DNA of 64,000 nt from Candidatus Eiseniibacteriota bacterium. Lineage in GTDB: Bacteria > Joyebacterota > Joyebacteria > Joyebacterales > Joyebacteraceae. A model generated the notes under the pieces. It was given only the letters and a program-made list of their open reading frames with translations. It was not told where the DNA came from and made no database searches. Both the position numbers and the translations under genes were made by a program. Of the stretch, positions 52,718 through 61,084 are shown piece by piece (positions within the stretch are counted from its first letter, which is position 1; each line of letters opens with the position of its first letter). The stretch lies in NCBI GenBank assembly GCA_030622115.1, contig JAUXGN010000005.1, forward strand, positions 1 to 64,000, in the 5' to 3' direction.

Positions 52718-53392
52718 CTACTCCGTGTTCCAATGTTCTCTAACTCCCCCGTACTCCCTCATCTTACCAAGCGCCCTGTAGACCATGCCGCTGACTGCTC
52801 CGACCGTCATCCCAAGTCGTTCGCCTACATCTCTGTACGTGTAGCCCTCGAAGTAGATGAGATGAACGGCCAGTGCCTCCCTCGCCGTCAGAACCTGATC
52901 AATGGCCTGTTCCAGCGACAGCCTGAGATCCATCCGGTCCCGAGCGGAACTCCCATCATCCCGGACGGCCGTCGGTGCTCCTCGGTCGTCATCGGCCTCT
53001 TGAACTTCCCCTCTGCGTGCCGCCTTTCGAAGTTCATCGATGCACACATTCCGCGCGATTCTGTAGATCCAGGTCTCAAGGCGACAACGCCCCTGCCAGG
53101 ATGTGAGCGCGGCCGCATCGCGGCGCAAGAGCTTGAATAGCACATCCGCGAACAGGTCTTCCATGACAGCCTCGTCCCATCCCGCGCCGTACCGCCCATT
53201 CACCCTGTTGATGGCGCTGTAGAGAAGCCGTCGGTAGCGCTCAACGAACTCCCTCCACGCTTGAGCATCGCCCGCCGCAAGGCGCGCGATCAGCTTCACA
53301 CTCTCGTTGTCACGGTCCTTGGTAGAACGCAATGGGATTCCCTCGCCACACACTTCCGACGCGCCGGAGACCTTGGTTCTTCGCGCCGTCAT
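52718..53392 (-). CDS. ECF-type RNA polymerase sigma factor
   Basis: Encodes 224 residues. Region 2 spans about 50-125 (YRRLLYSAINRV, DLFADVLFKLLRR, CRLETWIYRIARNVCIDELRK). Region 4 is at about 165-215 (LTAREALAVHLIYFEGYTYRDVGERLGMTVGAVSGMVYRALGKMR). A 30-residue linker and no region 3 make it an ECF factor. AGAGG overlaps the stop of the CHAT gene six bases upstream, and the anti-sigma gene follows after 13 bases, so the three genes form one tight unit. Target promoters unknown. Confidence 0.92.
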   Translation of the reverse strand: MTARRTKVSGASEVCGEGIPLRSTKDRDNESVKLIARLAAGDAQAWREFVERYRRLLYSAINRVNGRYGAGWDEAVMEDLFADVLFKLLRRDAAALTSWQGRCRLETWIYRIARNVCIDELRKAARRGEVQEADDDRGAPTAVRDDGSSARDRMDLRLSLEQAIDQVLTAREALAVHLIYFEGYTYRDVGERLGMTVGAVSGMVYRALGKMREYGGVREHWNTE

Positions 53393-53398
53393 CCGCCT

Positions 53399-54853
53399 CT
53401 AGTCGATGAGTCTCGCAGTCGGGTCTCCGTACAGGATATAGTTTGCCCATGAGAAAGCGTGGAATCTGAAAGATCGCTCACGTGCAGATCGAACCGCTGC
53501 GCCCAGTGTATCGCCATTGAGAACGCTGCCGTAGAAGGCCAGCGCGAAGGCGGCGCTCCCGGCGTCATGAAGCTCCCAGAGAGTCCCCAGATAGGCCGGC
53601 ACACCAGCTTCGGCAAAGGAGAGAGCAAGCCCGCCCCCACCGACCGTGGTCCTTGTTCCCTCTCCGCATGCGTTCGAAAAGACAAGAAGCGGTATTGTCG
53701 CCGGCGAAAACAGATCTCGCCCATCGACTGTTTCACCGTTCGGGAGCACCCAACCCACGGCGCCGCTCTCATCCTGACCGGTGTGCCCCGCATAGTGAAC
53801 GATGTCATACCCTTCATTCAGCGTGGCAGCAAGCTCACTCCGATCACGTGGCGACCGCCTGACCACGCGTAGGAGTTCCGGTCGCAGCGCTCCGAGTTCG
53901 AGGATCTCCTGCGCCTCGCGCTCCGCTTGAGGGAGGCCGCGCCCATCATCACCGTATTCCACATCTGCTATGAGGAGCATCCTGAGAGGTCTTACGGGTC
54001 TGCGCCAAGCTGTCTCCCTTGAGGCGTCCGTCCTGATCTGCCGGGAGACGCAGTAGAGCTGCCACAGGGGCTGACCTCCCGATAGGGGAACCAGGAGTTC
54101 CCACGGGAAAGCGCTCAGCTCGCGCTGGACTCTCAGTAGCAGGTGGTCGCCCGGAAGATCCACCAGTTGTTCCATCGCACCGCCGTCATCGTCTCCGCCC
54201 AGGATGGACGCCAGGCTCCGTCCAAGAGCGTAAACGCGGCGATGCGCATCGGCGATCTCGTCGGCGCTCGGCAATCCATCACCGGCCTCGAATGCCACGC
54301 TCCGTCTGGCCAGATCATCGAGCTCGCGAAGAATCTTCTGCTCGTCCTCGCCGCGGCGATCCAGCGTGTAGTCTTGAGCGATGGCGCCTCGACTGCCGGT
54401 GAAGACCAGCGACAGTCTTCCTTCCGGCTCTGCTCTGATGTGAACATCCGGCGCGAGCACCGCATCAAAGACAGGATGCCTCGCTCGCCGAAGCCCAGCG
54501 AGCCAGAGCATGGTCGCCGCTATGACCAGTGCAGCAATCCAGCCGGGATGACGGAATCCCTCGGCCGTGCGTGTCAGCATGCGATACACGAGCGATCTTG
54601 CTCCGAAATCCGTGAGATTGAGCGCGATCCAGATCGCTACCAGGATCGCAACAAGCCATAGGCTGAATCTACGCATCCCGCGTCCGTCACGACGCATCTG
54701 CGATGGCGGCACTCGGCCCCACGGCAACTCCCTCCTGGACTCGGTTCCACACGACTCGCAGTGTGCCAGGCGCACAAGACGGGCGCTCCCGCGGCTCCAA
54801 GCCTCGCGTTCAACAACGGTGGTCCCACCACACATCGGACAGCGCATTCCCAT
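53399..54853 (-). CDS. Membrane-anchored CHAT-domain protease with N-terminal zinc ribbon
   Basis: Encodes 484 residues. The N-terminus is a zinc ribbon (CPMC at 5-8, CESC at 32-35), followed by two transmembrane helices (about 62-80 and 105-121) that form a hairpin, so both ends face the cytoplasm. A linker (about 130-280) leads to a CHAT caspase-like domain (about 285-484). The catalytic dyad is His 357 in VHYAGHTG and Cys 396 in FSNACGEG. FSWANYILYGDPTARL is the usual CHAT end. Immediately downstream are the ECF sigma and anti-sigma genes, which suggests that the protease acts on the anti-sigma factor. GGGAG precedes the ATG. Confidence 0.88.
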   Translation of the reverse strand: MGMRCPMCGGTTVVEREAWSRGSARLVRLAHCESCGTESRRELPWGRVPPSQMRRDGRGMRRFSLWLVAILVAIWIALNLTDFGARSLVYRMLTRTAEGFRHPGWIAALVIAATMLWLAGLRRARHPVFDAVLAPDVHIRAEPEGRLSLVFTGSRGAIAQDYTLDRRGEDEQKILRELDDLARRSVAFEAGDGLPSADEIADAHRRVYALGRSLASILGGDDDGGAMEQLVDLPGDHLLLRVQRELSAFPWELLVPLSGGQPLWQLYCVSRQIRTDASRETAWRRPVRPLRMLLIADVEYGDDGRGLPQAEREAQEILELGALRPELLRVVRRSPRDRSELAATLNEGYDIVHYAGHTGQDESGAVGWVLPNGETVDGRDLFSPATIPLLVFSNACGEGTRTTVGGGGLALSFAEAGVPAYLGTLWELHDAGSAAFALAFYGSVLNGDTLGAAVRSARERSFRFHAFSWANYILYGDPTARLID

Positions 54854-54960
54854 ATCGGACTCCCATGAAGGCCTTCCACTGCCCTCATGTTCTCACTCCG
54901 CGCCCTCAAGCGCAACGACGCAGATTGAACTCGACGTGCGTATGTCTGTCACTTGGGTGG

Positions 54961-57090
54961 TCAGGAGGATGGTGTCTTGATGGAGGGTAGCCTGATCAGG
55001 TTGACCGGCTGCTCGACGCCGTGGTCCTCACACATGCAGGCGATCACCTGGCGCTCTGTCGACATTTCGCGCATCAGTTCCAGAGCCAGCTCTCGACGCT
55101 CCGGGTCGCAATTGACAAGAGAATCATCGAGTATGAAGGGCGCTCCGTCCTGTGAAGAGAGGAACTCCAGAAGAGCATAACGGGTGGCGAGATAAACCTG
55201 GTCGACCGTGCCGGTGCTGAGATCGCTTTGCAGCACATTGTCCGGGGCCCCGGGGAGGAGCGAAGGGTTGTCCACTGAGACCTCAAGGTCCTTGCTGACC
55301 GACACGCCTGAGTACCTTCCGCCAGTGATCCGCTCAAGAACTCTGCTGATGATCGGTGTGAGCACCTCAGCGGCCTCTTTCTTCGTGCTGCTGAGCGCAT
55401 CCTCGAGTCCACCTGCCGCCAACTGCATGATCCTGATGCGACGCTCCACTCTGTCGATCTCGGCCACGACGGATTCCTGCCTTGCCTCAAGATCCGGAAG
55501 AGCGTCTCCTTCCTCGTCGCGCTCCATTCGGATCTGATCGTCGTCGTTGGCACGTTGCAGACGAGCTTCGAGTTCCTTCTTACTGTCTCGCTCTTCCCGA
55601 AGCTTCGCAAGTCCAGCCCTGTCGACAAGCAGCTCGGCAGCGTCGTTTCCACCGAGCAGCCCGTCGAGTTCTGCTCGTCTGCGGCCCAACGACACGGCCT
55701 CTGTGCGAAGCTGCTCCTCGAATTCCTCGGGGTCTTTGCCGTCACAAACCTCGTCCAGCTGAGCCCTCGAGATCTCGGCGCGACGCCAGAGCGTATCTTG
55801 GATCTCTGTGATGCGCGCGAACTCCGCGTAGCTTGGCACACCAATCTTCATGAGAGCGGACTGAAGGGCAAGCTCCCTCTTTCCGCGCTCCCGCATGTGA
55901 TTCCTCAAACCACGCTCGTACTCGAGTATCCGGGCTAGACGACGGAATTGGACGATCGACCAAAGCAGTAGGACCGAAGCAGCCCCACCCAGCAAGATAC
56001 GGGTCGTAGGATCGTCCACCGTGAAGATCGTAGCTGAGGCAGTCGCAAGCCCAACGATGACCAGCGCAGCGCAGACCGCACCGGTCTTGGAGCTTGAGAC
56101 TCCCTCCTTCAGGGTTGACCCCTCTTTGAATTGACTTATCAGCCGCTCCGTCGCCTCGAGGTCGCCCCTTGCGAACTTGACCACCTCGACCTCCACTGCC
56201 GGAACGCTCTCCTTCTCGCATCCGGCATCGTCCAGATCGGCCTTGAGCTTCCGGATTCTCGCGATCGTGGTCTCTCTTTCAAGCAGCTTCCCTCGAGTCA
56301 GCTCAAGTTCCTCAGATAGCTGAATGCTCGATTCCTGCTCCTCCACAATTCTCACGAGGCGGTCCAGGTCGTCCCTAACGGCGGCCCACTCCTCCCGTCT
56401 GCGCGCGTGCGCCGCCTTCCTTGACAACTGTCTGGTCCACTCCTGGCTAACCAGAGCAATCCTCTGTGCCAGTGTTCGTCCTTCATCCACCAGACTCTTG
56501 AGGCGACCAGGGCGTGCCGCCGGCCGGTCCATACCGACACGGAGTTCCCGAGTGTGCTCCAGAAGCGCTGCGACAACTGCGGCCGCATCGACTCGGCCGC
56601 TCGCGCTCGTCATTTTGCGTTCTATCATCGGGACAAGCTCGGCCCGCCTGCTCTTGCCCGGTTGTCCGCCAAACGCAACCAACTCACCCTGTCGCACCAT
56701 GGCAACCGACTCGAATGCCTCACGGCTCCCGAACCCGATCATCTCGGCGACGAATTCATTCACCTTGCCGCGTTCAGCCACGAGCCCGATATCCGGACCG
56801 CTGAGTTCAACCCGTCCGGTTCCGAAGTCCTTGCTGAGTTCGTACTCTCTTCCGCCGTGCTCGAATGTGAGTTCCAGACGCATTCCCCCCGTCGATCCCC
56901 ATGACTCGAGATCTCGGACGGCCTTCGCCTTCGTGCTCGAATCAACGAACAGCACGACCCCGAGCGCGTCGATGATCGTGCTCTTCCCTGATTCGTTGCT
57001 GCCGATGAGGAGATTGAGACCCGGAGCAAGATTGAGCTCGTAGTCCCCAAACCTCCTGAAGTTCCGCAGCCTGAGTCGCCTCAGTCTCAC
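54961..57090 (-). CDS. YhaN/SbcC-like AAA ATPase with membrane hairpin
   Basis: Encodes 709 residues. RecF/SMC-type head: LRLRNFRRFGDYELNLAPGLNLLIGSNESGKST (Walker A) at the start, and LSTGTVDQVYLATRYALLEFL (signature) with FILDDSLVNCD (Walker B) at the end. Between them two coiled-coil arms flank two hydrophobic segments (about 345-390: GAVCAALVIVGLATASATIF and TRILLGGAASVLLLWSIVQF), so the apex of the coiled coil may be in the membrane instead of carrying a zinc hook. This matches B. subtilis YhaN-like proteins. It overlaps the nuclease gene by four bases and would form an SbcCD-like complex with it. Confidence 0.88.
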   Translation of the reverse strand: MRLRRLRLRNFRRFGDYELNLAPGLNLLIGSNESGKSTIIDALGVVLFVDSSTKAKAVRDLESWGSTGGMRLELTFEHGGREYELSKDFGTGRVELSGPDIGLVAERGKVNEFVAEMIGFGSREAFESVAMVRQGELVAFGGQPGKSRRAELVPMIERKMTSASGRVDAAAVVAALLEHTRELRVGMDRPAARPGRLKSLVDEGRTLAQRIALVSQEWTRQLSRKAAHARRREEWAAVRDDLDRLVRIVEEQESSIQLSEELELTRGKLLERETTIARIRKLKADLDDAGCEKESVPAVEVEVVKFARGDLEATERLISQFKEGSTLKEGVSSSKTGAVCAALVIVGLATASATIFTVDDPTTRILLGGAASVLLLWSIVQFRRLARILEYERGLRNHMRERGKRELALQSALMKIGVPSYAEFARITEIQDTLWRRAEISRAQLDEVCDGKDPEEFEEQLRTEAVSLGRRRAELDGLLGGNDAAELLVDRAGLAKLREERDSKKELEARLQRANDDDQIRMERDEEGDALPDLEARQESVVAEIDRVERRIRIMQLAAGGLEDALSSTKKEAAEVLTPIISRVLERITGGRYSGVSVSKDLEVSVDNPSLLPGAPDNVLQSDLSTGTVDQVYLATRYALLEFLSSQDGAPFILDDSLVNCDPERRELALELMREMSTERQVIACMCEDHGVEQPVNLIRLPSIKTPSS

Positions 57091-58229
57091 GCCAGCACGT
57101 CCTTCCCCTGAAGCAGTGCAACTCCCATCTGAAGGGCCGCCTCCAGATCCTCCCGCTCGTCAGCGTCATCGGCAGCGTCGATCCGCCCCTTCATGAGCCG
57201 AACAAACCGCCCTATGACGAGCCGTTCCGGAAGCGCTTCCAGATCATCCTGCCCAAGTCGCACTTCGTAGTTCAGCCGCGGCGACCTGACATGGAAATAG
57301 TCGGGTCTCAGGATCTTCAACAGCGCTTCCGGCTCAAAGCCGGAAGCAACATGCATGAGACCAGTCAGTGTCACCGAGAGGATCGCGTTCGGGTCCTTGG
57401 GGTGCTCAAGAGCAACCCGACGCGCAACGTCGTCTGTATCCATCGCCCCACCCACGTCGATCTGCACGCTCGACACTGTACGTGCACCCACTCGCACTTT
57501 CGTTACCCGCGCCCCGTCACTGCCGAGACCGATCCGCGCAATGTGTCCGGATCCGCCCTGGTCGGTCGCAATCACCTCCGGTGCTCCCGGGTAGACGGCC
57601 GGTGGACCGTTCCCCTCGATCTCCCTCCAGGAGTGCCAGTGCCCAAGAGCGAAGTAGGACCAGCCTGGCGCCAAAAGCTCCTCGCGCGATATCGGATGGT
57701 CCTCCGGTTCCACAGGGAGCACATCGACCGAGCCGTGCGCTATCGCAATGTTGTACTCGTGGCCCGCATCCGGCCTGAGCTTCGCGAGCCTGTGCTCACT
57801 CGATCGGTTCGCACGCGGCGGGTCTCCGTGTACGACCAGACTTGCGCGGGGGATCACGACCGAACGCAGATCACGCGCGCCCAGAATATGGACGCGCTCA
57901 AGCTGGGCGAACTCGTCGGCGTAGCAGGAGAAGACCGATCCCTCACCCATGTGATCGTGTGAACCCGGCAGGATAACGGCATGAGTCTCGGAGGAACCAC
58001 CCAGACGCAGGAGTTCGCGCAGCACGAACCGCACCGCCGACGCTGGTGGCCGGTTGCTGTCGAAGAGATCTCCGGCGATGATGAGGCAGTCTGCGTCCTC
58101 CTGAATCGTCAGATCGATGATCGACCGGAAGGTCTGCCGGAGCTGGTCGCGCTGATCGGATGCGCGCGCTCCAAGCCAACCGAGCGGCGCCCCGAGGTGC
58201 ACATCAGCTGTGTGAATAACAGTAGGCAA
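57087..58229 (-). CDS. SbcD/YhaO-like metallophosphoesterase (DNA exonuclease)
   Basis: Encodes 380 residues from TTG 58229, which has GGAGGT just upstream. Calcineurin-type motifs are in order: HTADVHLG, IIAGDLFDSN, LPGSHDHM, IAHGSVD and ALGHWHSW. These bind two metal ions in Mre11/SbcD nucleases. A capping domain and a C-terminal helical region for binding the ATPase follow. The overlap with the YhaN-like gene supports a complex that processes DNA ends. Confidence 0.9.
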   Translation of the reverse strand: MPTVIHTADVHLGAPLGWLGARASDQRDQLRQTFRSIIDLTIQEDADCLIIAGDLFDSNRPPASAVRFVLRELLRLGGSSETHAVILPGSHDHMGEGSVFSCYADEFAQLERVHILGARDLRSVVIPRASLVVHGDPPRANRSSEHRLAKLRPDAGHEYNIAIAHGSVDVLPVEPEDHPISREELLAPGWSYFALGHWHSWREIEGNGPPAVYPGAPEVIATDQGGSGHIARIGLGSDGARVTKVRVGARTVSSVQIDVGGAMDTDDVARRVALEHPKDPNAILSVTLTGLMHVASGFEPEALLKILRPDYFHVRSPRLNYEVRLGQDDLEALPERLVIGRFVRLMKGRIDAADDADEREDLEAALQMGVALLQGKDVLA

Positions 58230-58358
58230 GAGACCTCCACAAAACCGCACACGGCACGAGTGATCCGGACACAATCCCCCACATTGCTACAAGTCAAGTG
58301 CCGTGCCATGTTACACGCGTAACAGCTCACATCCTCAGGATAGGACAGCCCCGGCACT

Positions 58359-59597
58359 CTAGCGCCAGTGTTTCTCCTCCCAATCGACAAGGAGTCGCCA
58401 AGTGTCGTTCGTCATCCCCGGGAATATCCCTCCATAGGCCGGGTCCGGACCATCGAATTCCGGATCCGGGAATGTGATCGGCTCGGTAACATACATCGTG
58501 TCGCCGTCGACCGACCACGTGTGCCACGGCAAGTAGCTTCTGAGATCGGGAAGTGGATCGTTGAATAGGGACTCAAGGCTGACATGGATGTCGATATCCG
58601 GTGCATCATCTTCGTACTCATGCAGGTTTACGATCCCCTCCCCGAACAACACTTCCTCAAGAAGGTCTGCCGCGTCGCGCAGCGTCTCCACCGCGCCCGG
58701 CCCCAAAACATCATCATCCTCCAGAACCACCCACCCCGGCTCGGACACCGTGATGAAATCCCACTCCTGGTCGTCGCTCTCGCCTTCGAGAGCATCGCAT
58801 GCATCGCGGAGATGGTAGACGGCTCCCATCAATTCAGCCTCCGCTGAACTCATGAAGTCAGCATCGTTCAAGGTCAGGAAATCCGCGTCCTCTTCGATCA
58901 GATACTCCAGATTCTCTGCTCCGGTCGTGTCGGCGTTGTAGGAAATCCCTAGATAGCAGAGCGCTTGCATGATGTCGACAGCCACGTGCACGAAGTAAGC
59001 ATCGGCGACATCGAATTCCAGGTAGTCCGGCAGCTGCAGCGAATCCGGTAGAGCAGGATCTGTGTAGAGAACAACCACCCCACCCAATTCCTCAAATGTG
59101 CTCAAATAGACATCCACCTCATTGAGCGACGGAAGCACTTCGTCTGTGATGAACTCCTGGATGTCCGAGAAAACGAAATCCCCTCTCCTGCTCGCCCGGA
59201 TGACACTCCGTATCGCCTCGGGATCCGGCAGGGTGAGATACCAGAAGAGGGCATTGTGTCTTGCGCTCCGTGTCTCATCACCGAAGAGCTCCTCCATGAT
59301 GCGACCGAGCTCCTCATCGCCGGCGGTCACCATCGTGCGGCAGAAGGCCGCCATCAGGAGGGCGTCGTCATTATTCGGATCATTCTCCAGGACCGACTCG
59401 AAGCACTCGAGATGCTGCTGAAAATCGACATCCCACTCCCAAGGCAACTCTTCCATGTCCATATCCACAAGGTCCGCCTCGAGCACAACGAGGCAGCTGA
59501 GTTCGGTCGGCCCGTTCTCCTCGGTCGAGCAGCCCGATCCAACCAGCACGAGTATTGCTGCCAGGAAGAGCAGTCCTCTGAGTTTCGCCATCTGCAT
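58359..59597 (-). CDS. Predicted lipoprotein, unknown function
   Basis: Encodes about 412 residues from ATG 59597 (GGAG upstream; a second ATG six bases later). The signal peptide ends in a lipobox (LVGSGC, Cys 23). The mature protein is acidic. CFESVLENDPNNDDALLMAAFCRTM looks like a TPR helix pair, and further helical pairs follow (YFVHVAVDIMQALCYLGISYNAD; YHLRDACDALEG). No enzyme motif is seen. I do not recognise the family. It is upstream of the yhaO-like gene on the same strand with a 130-base gap. Confidence 0.7.
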   Translation of the reverse strand: MQMAKLRGLLFLAAILVLVGSGCSTEENGPTELSCLVVLEADLVDMDMEELPWEWDVDFQQHLECFESVLENDPNNDDALLMAAFCRTMVTAGDEELGRIMEELFGDETRSARHNALFWYLTLPDPEAIRSVIRASRRGDFVFSDIQEFITDEVLPSLNEVDVYLSTFEELGGVVVLYTDPALPDSLQLPDYLEFDVADAYFVHVAVDIMQALCYLGISYNADTTGAENLEYLIEEDADFLTLNDADFMSSAEAELMGAVYHLRDACDALEGESDDQEWDFITVSEPGWVVLEDDDVLGPGAVETLRDAADLLEEVLFGEGIVNLHEYEDDAPDIDIHVSLESLFNDPLPDLRSYLPWHTWSVDGDTMYVTEPITFPDPEFDGPDPAYGGIFPGMTNDTWRLLVDWEEKHWR

Positions 59598-59776
59598 TTC
59601 TGGTGTCTCCGGTGCAGTGGCCCGATACGGGGCCGTGAATTGCTCGCTTCCGGCCCTTGCCGCACCGATGTGCGGGAGGCCTCTATCGACCTCGACACCG
59701 TACCGAACGCATTTGGGCAAGTCAACCATCAAGAAAAGAGACATCCCCGCGCCCTTTCGGGCCCGGGGATGCATTC

Positions 59777-59853
59777 TGGTACGCCCAGGAGGACTCGAAC
59801 CCCCAACCTTCTGATCCGTAGTCAGATGCTCTATCCAATTGAGCTATGGGCGC
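59777..59853 (-). tRNA. tRNA-Arg (anticodon ACG)
   Basis: Acceptor GCGCCCA/TGGGCGT, anticodon loop CTACGGA (ACG), T arm GGGGGTTCGAGTCCTCC-like, encoded CCA. Its A34 is the substrate for TadA at 47750. Confidence 0.95.
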
Positions 59854-59863
59854 TTCACTGATC

Positions 59864-59953
<90 letters not shown>

Positions 59954-59983
59954 GTCCTGCCTTTTCACCTACACCATCCATTG

Positions 59984-60070
59984 TGGCGGAGGGCGAGGGA
60001 CTCGAACCCCCAAGGGCGCAAACCCGGCGGTTTTCAAGACCGCTGCCTTACCAATTAGGACTAGCCCTCC
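59984..60070 (-). tRNA. tRNA-Ser (anticodon TGA)
   Basis: 87 bases with a long variable arm. Anticodon loop CTTGAAA gives TGA, reading TCA codons. Acceptor GGAGGGC with GCCCTCC, discriminator G, encoded CCA. The anticodon is not TCA, so it is not tRNA-Sec. Confidence 0.93.
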
Positions 60071-60115
60071 CCTCGGTCACGCAGTATAGCAATGTGAAGG
60101 GCGGCTGTCAAATCG

Positions 60116-61078
60116 CTACTGCCAGGATCGGTCGCCCCGACGCTTCGTCCGTCCCCTTCCACGTTCCTCTTTCTCCCATTGCTTGAGCTTCCATCTTCTC
60201 GCGCGGACTCGGAGCACAACAGCGAGAACGACGAGAACCGCCGCCGCCAGAAGGAGGGGATTCCACCCGGCCAGGAGTAGGCCTATCCCGAATCTCTCCC
60301 GGAAGAACCCGTCGGCCGCGATATAGAAAGCGGCCCGCGTCATCCCGGTCTGCCTCTCAAGCGCCGCATCGAAATCGCCGTCGGCTTTCACCGCGTTCAC
60401 GAGGTCGCCCACGCGCTCGTGTTCTGTCGCTCGTCTTAGCAACTCGACGGCACGGAAGCTCTCCGCATAGGCAAGCCTGGCTTCCTGAGTCCCTTCCGGG
60501 AATCTTCCTTCCAGTTCGCCCAGAGGAATGAGTCCATTGAACAGTGCTGCGGCGGCCATCGCGCTCGACTGGGTGAGTCGCCACTGCCCAGCCACCGTCA
60601 TTGCGACTCCCTCATCAAACCACCGAGGCACGCGCACAGATCCAAGCACTCGTGCAGTCGCTATGTGAGCCAGCTCGTGAACGACCACCTTCTCGATCTG
60701 AAGCGGATAGTCAACGATCCGCGGGCTCTTGAGGACGATGAGATCCTGACTCGCGATCGCACAGCCGACGCCCCAGTCAGGCACTCCTCTCTGCGTGAGC
60801 TCCGCGAACTTCCTCTCATTCTGAGCAATAAGGACACGGAGGGGGCCGAGTTCCGTGAGTCCCATCTCATCCAGGACGTCCTGCTCCCGGGCCGCGATGA
60901 TCTCACCCACGCGTGCGCCTGCTCGAGCATCAACCCGAGAGAAAAGCACCGTGGTTCTTCCAGCCTGGAGGCTCTGCCATTGCTCTCCATCCGGGGATGC
61001 CGAGGCCGTACATACAATCAGCAGGAGGGCGACAAGCGCCCCCCCTGGGATCCGGCCTGCAACTGTTCCACGGTTCAT
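60116..61078 (-). CDS. Membrane-anchored gluzincin (peptidase MA-like) metalloprotease
   Basis: Encodes 320 residues. Signal peptide at the N-terminus (GGALVALLLIVCTASASP). The zinc site is HELAHI (HExxH, about 134), with the third ligand in WFDEGVAMTVAG. A C-terminal transmembrane helix (NPLLLAAAVLVVLAVVLRV) ends in a very basic cytoplasmic tail. The catalytic domain should be periplasmic. Substrate unknown. It ends just before the tRNA cluster and starts seven bases after the cysteine desulfurase gene. Confidence 0.85.
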   Translation of the reverse strand: MNRGTVAGRIPGGALVALLLIVCTASASPDGEQWQSLQAGRTTVLFSRVDARAGARVGEIIAAREQDVLDEMGLTELGPLRVLIAQNERKFAELTQRGVPDWGVGCAIASQDLIVLKSPRIVDYPLQIEKVVVHELAHIATARVLGSVRVPRWFDEGVAMTVAGQWRLTQSSAMAAAALFNGLIPLGELEGRFPEGTQEARLAYAESFRAVELLRRATEHERVGDLVNAVKADGDFDAALERQTGMTRAAFYIAADGFFRERFGIGLLLAGWNPLLLAAAVLVVLAVVLRVRARRWKLKQWEKEERGRGRTKRRGDRSWQ

Positions 61079-61084
61079 CGGCGC

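Noticed and set aside
59984-60070. tRNA-Sec candidate, given selA in the window
   Set aside because: The anticodon loop is CTTGAAA, anticodon TGA (serine). The acceptor stem has the usual seven pairs and the molecule is a normal class II serine tRNA.
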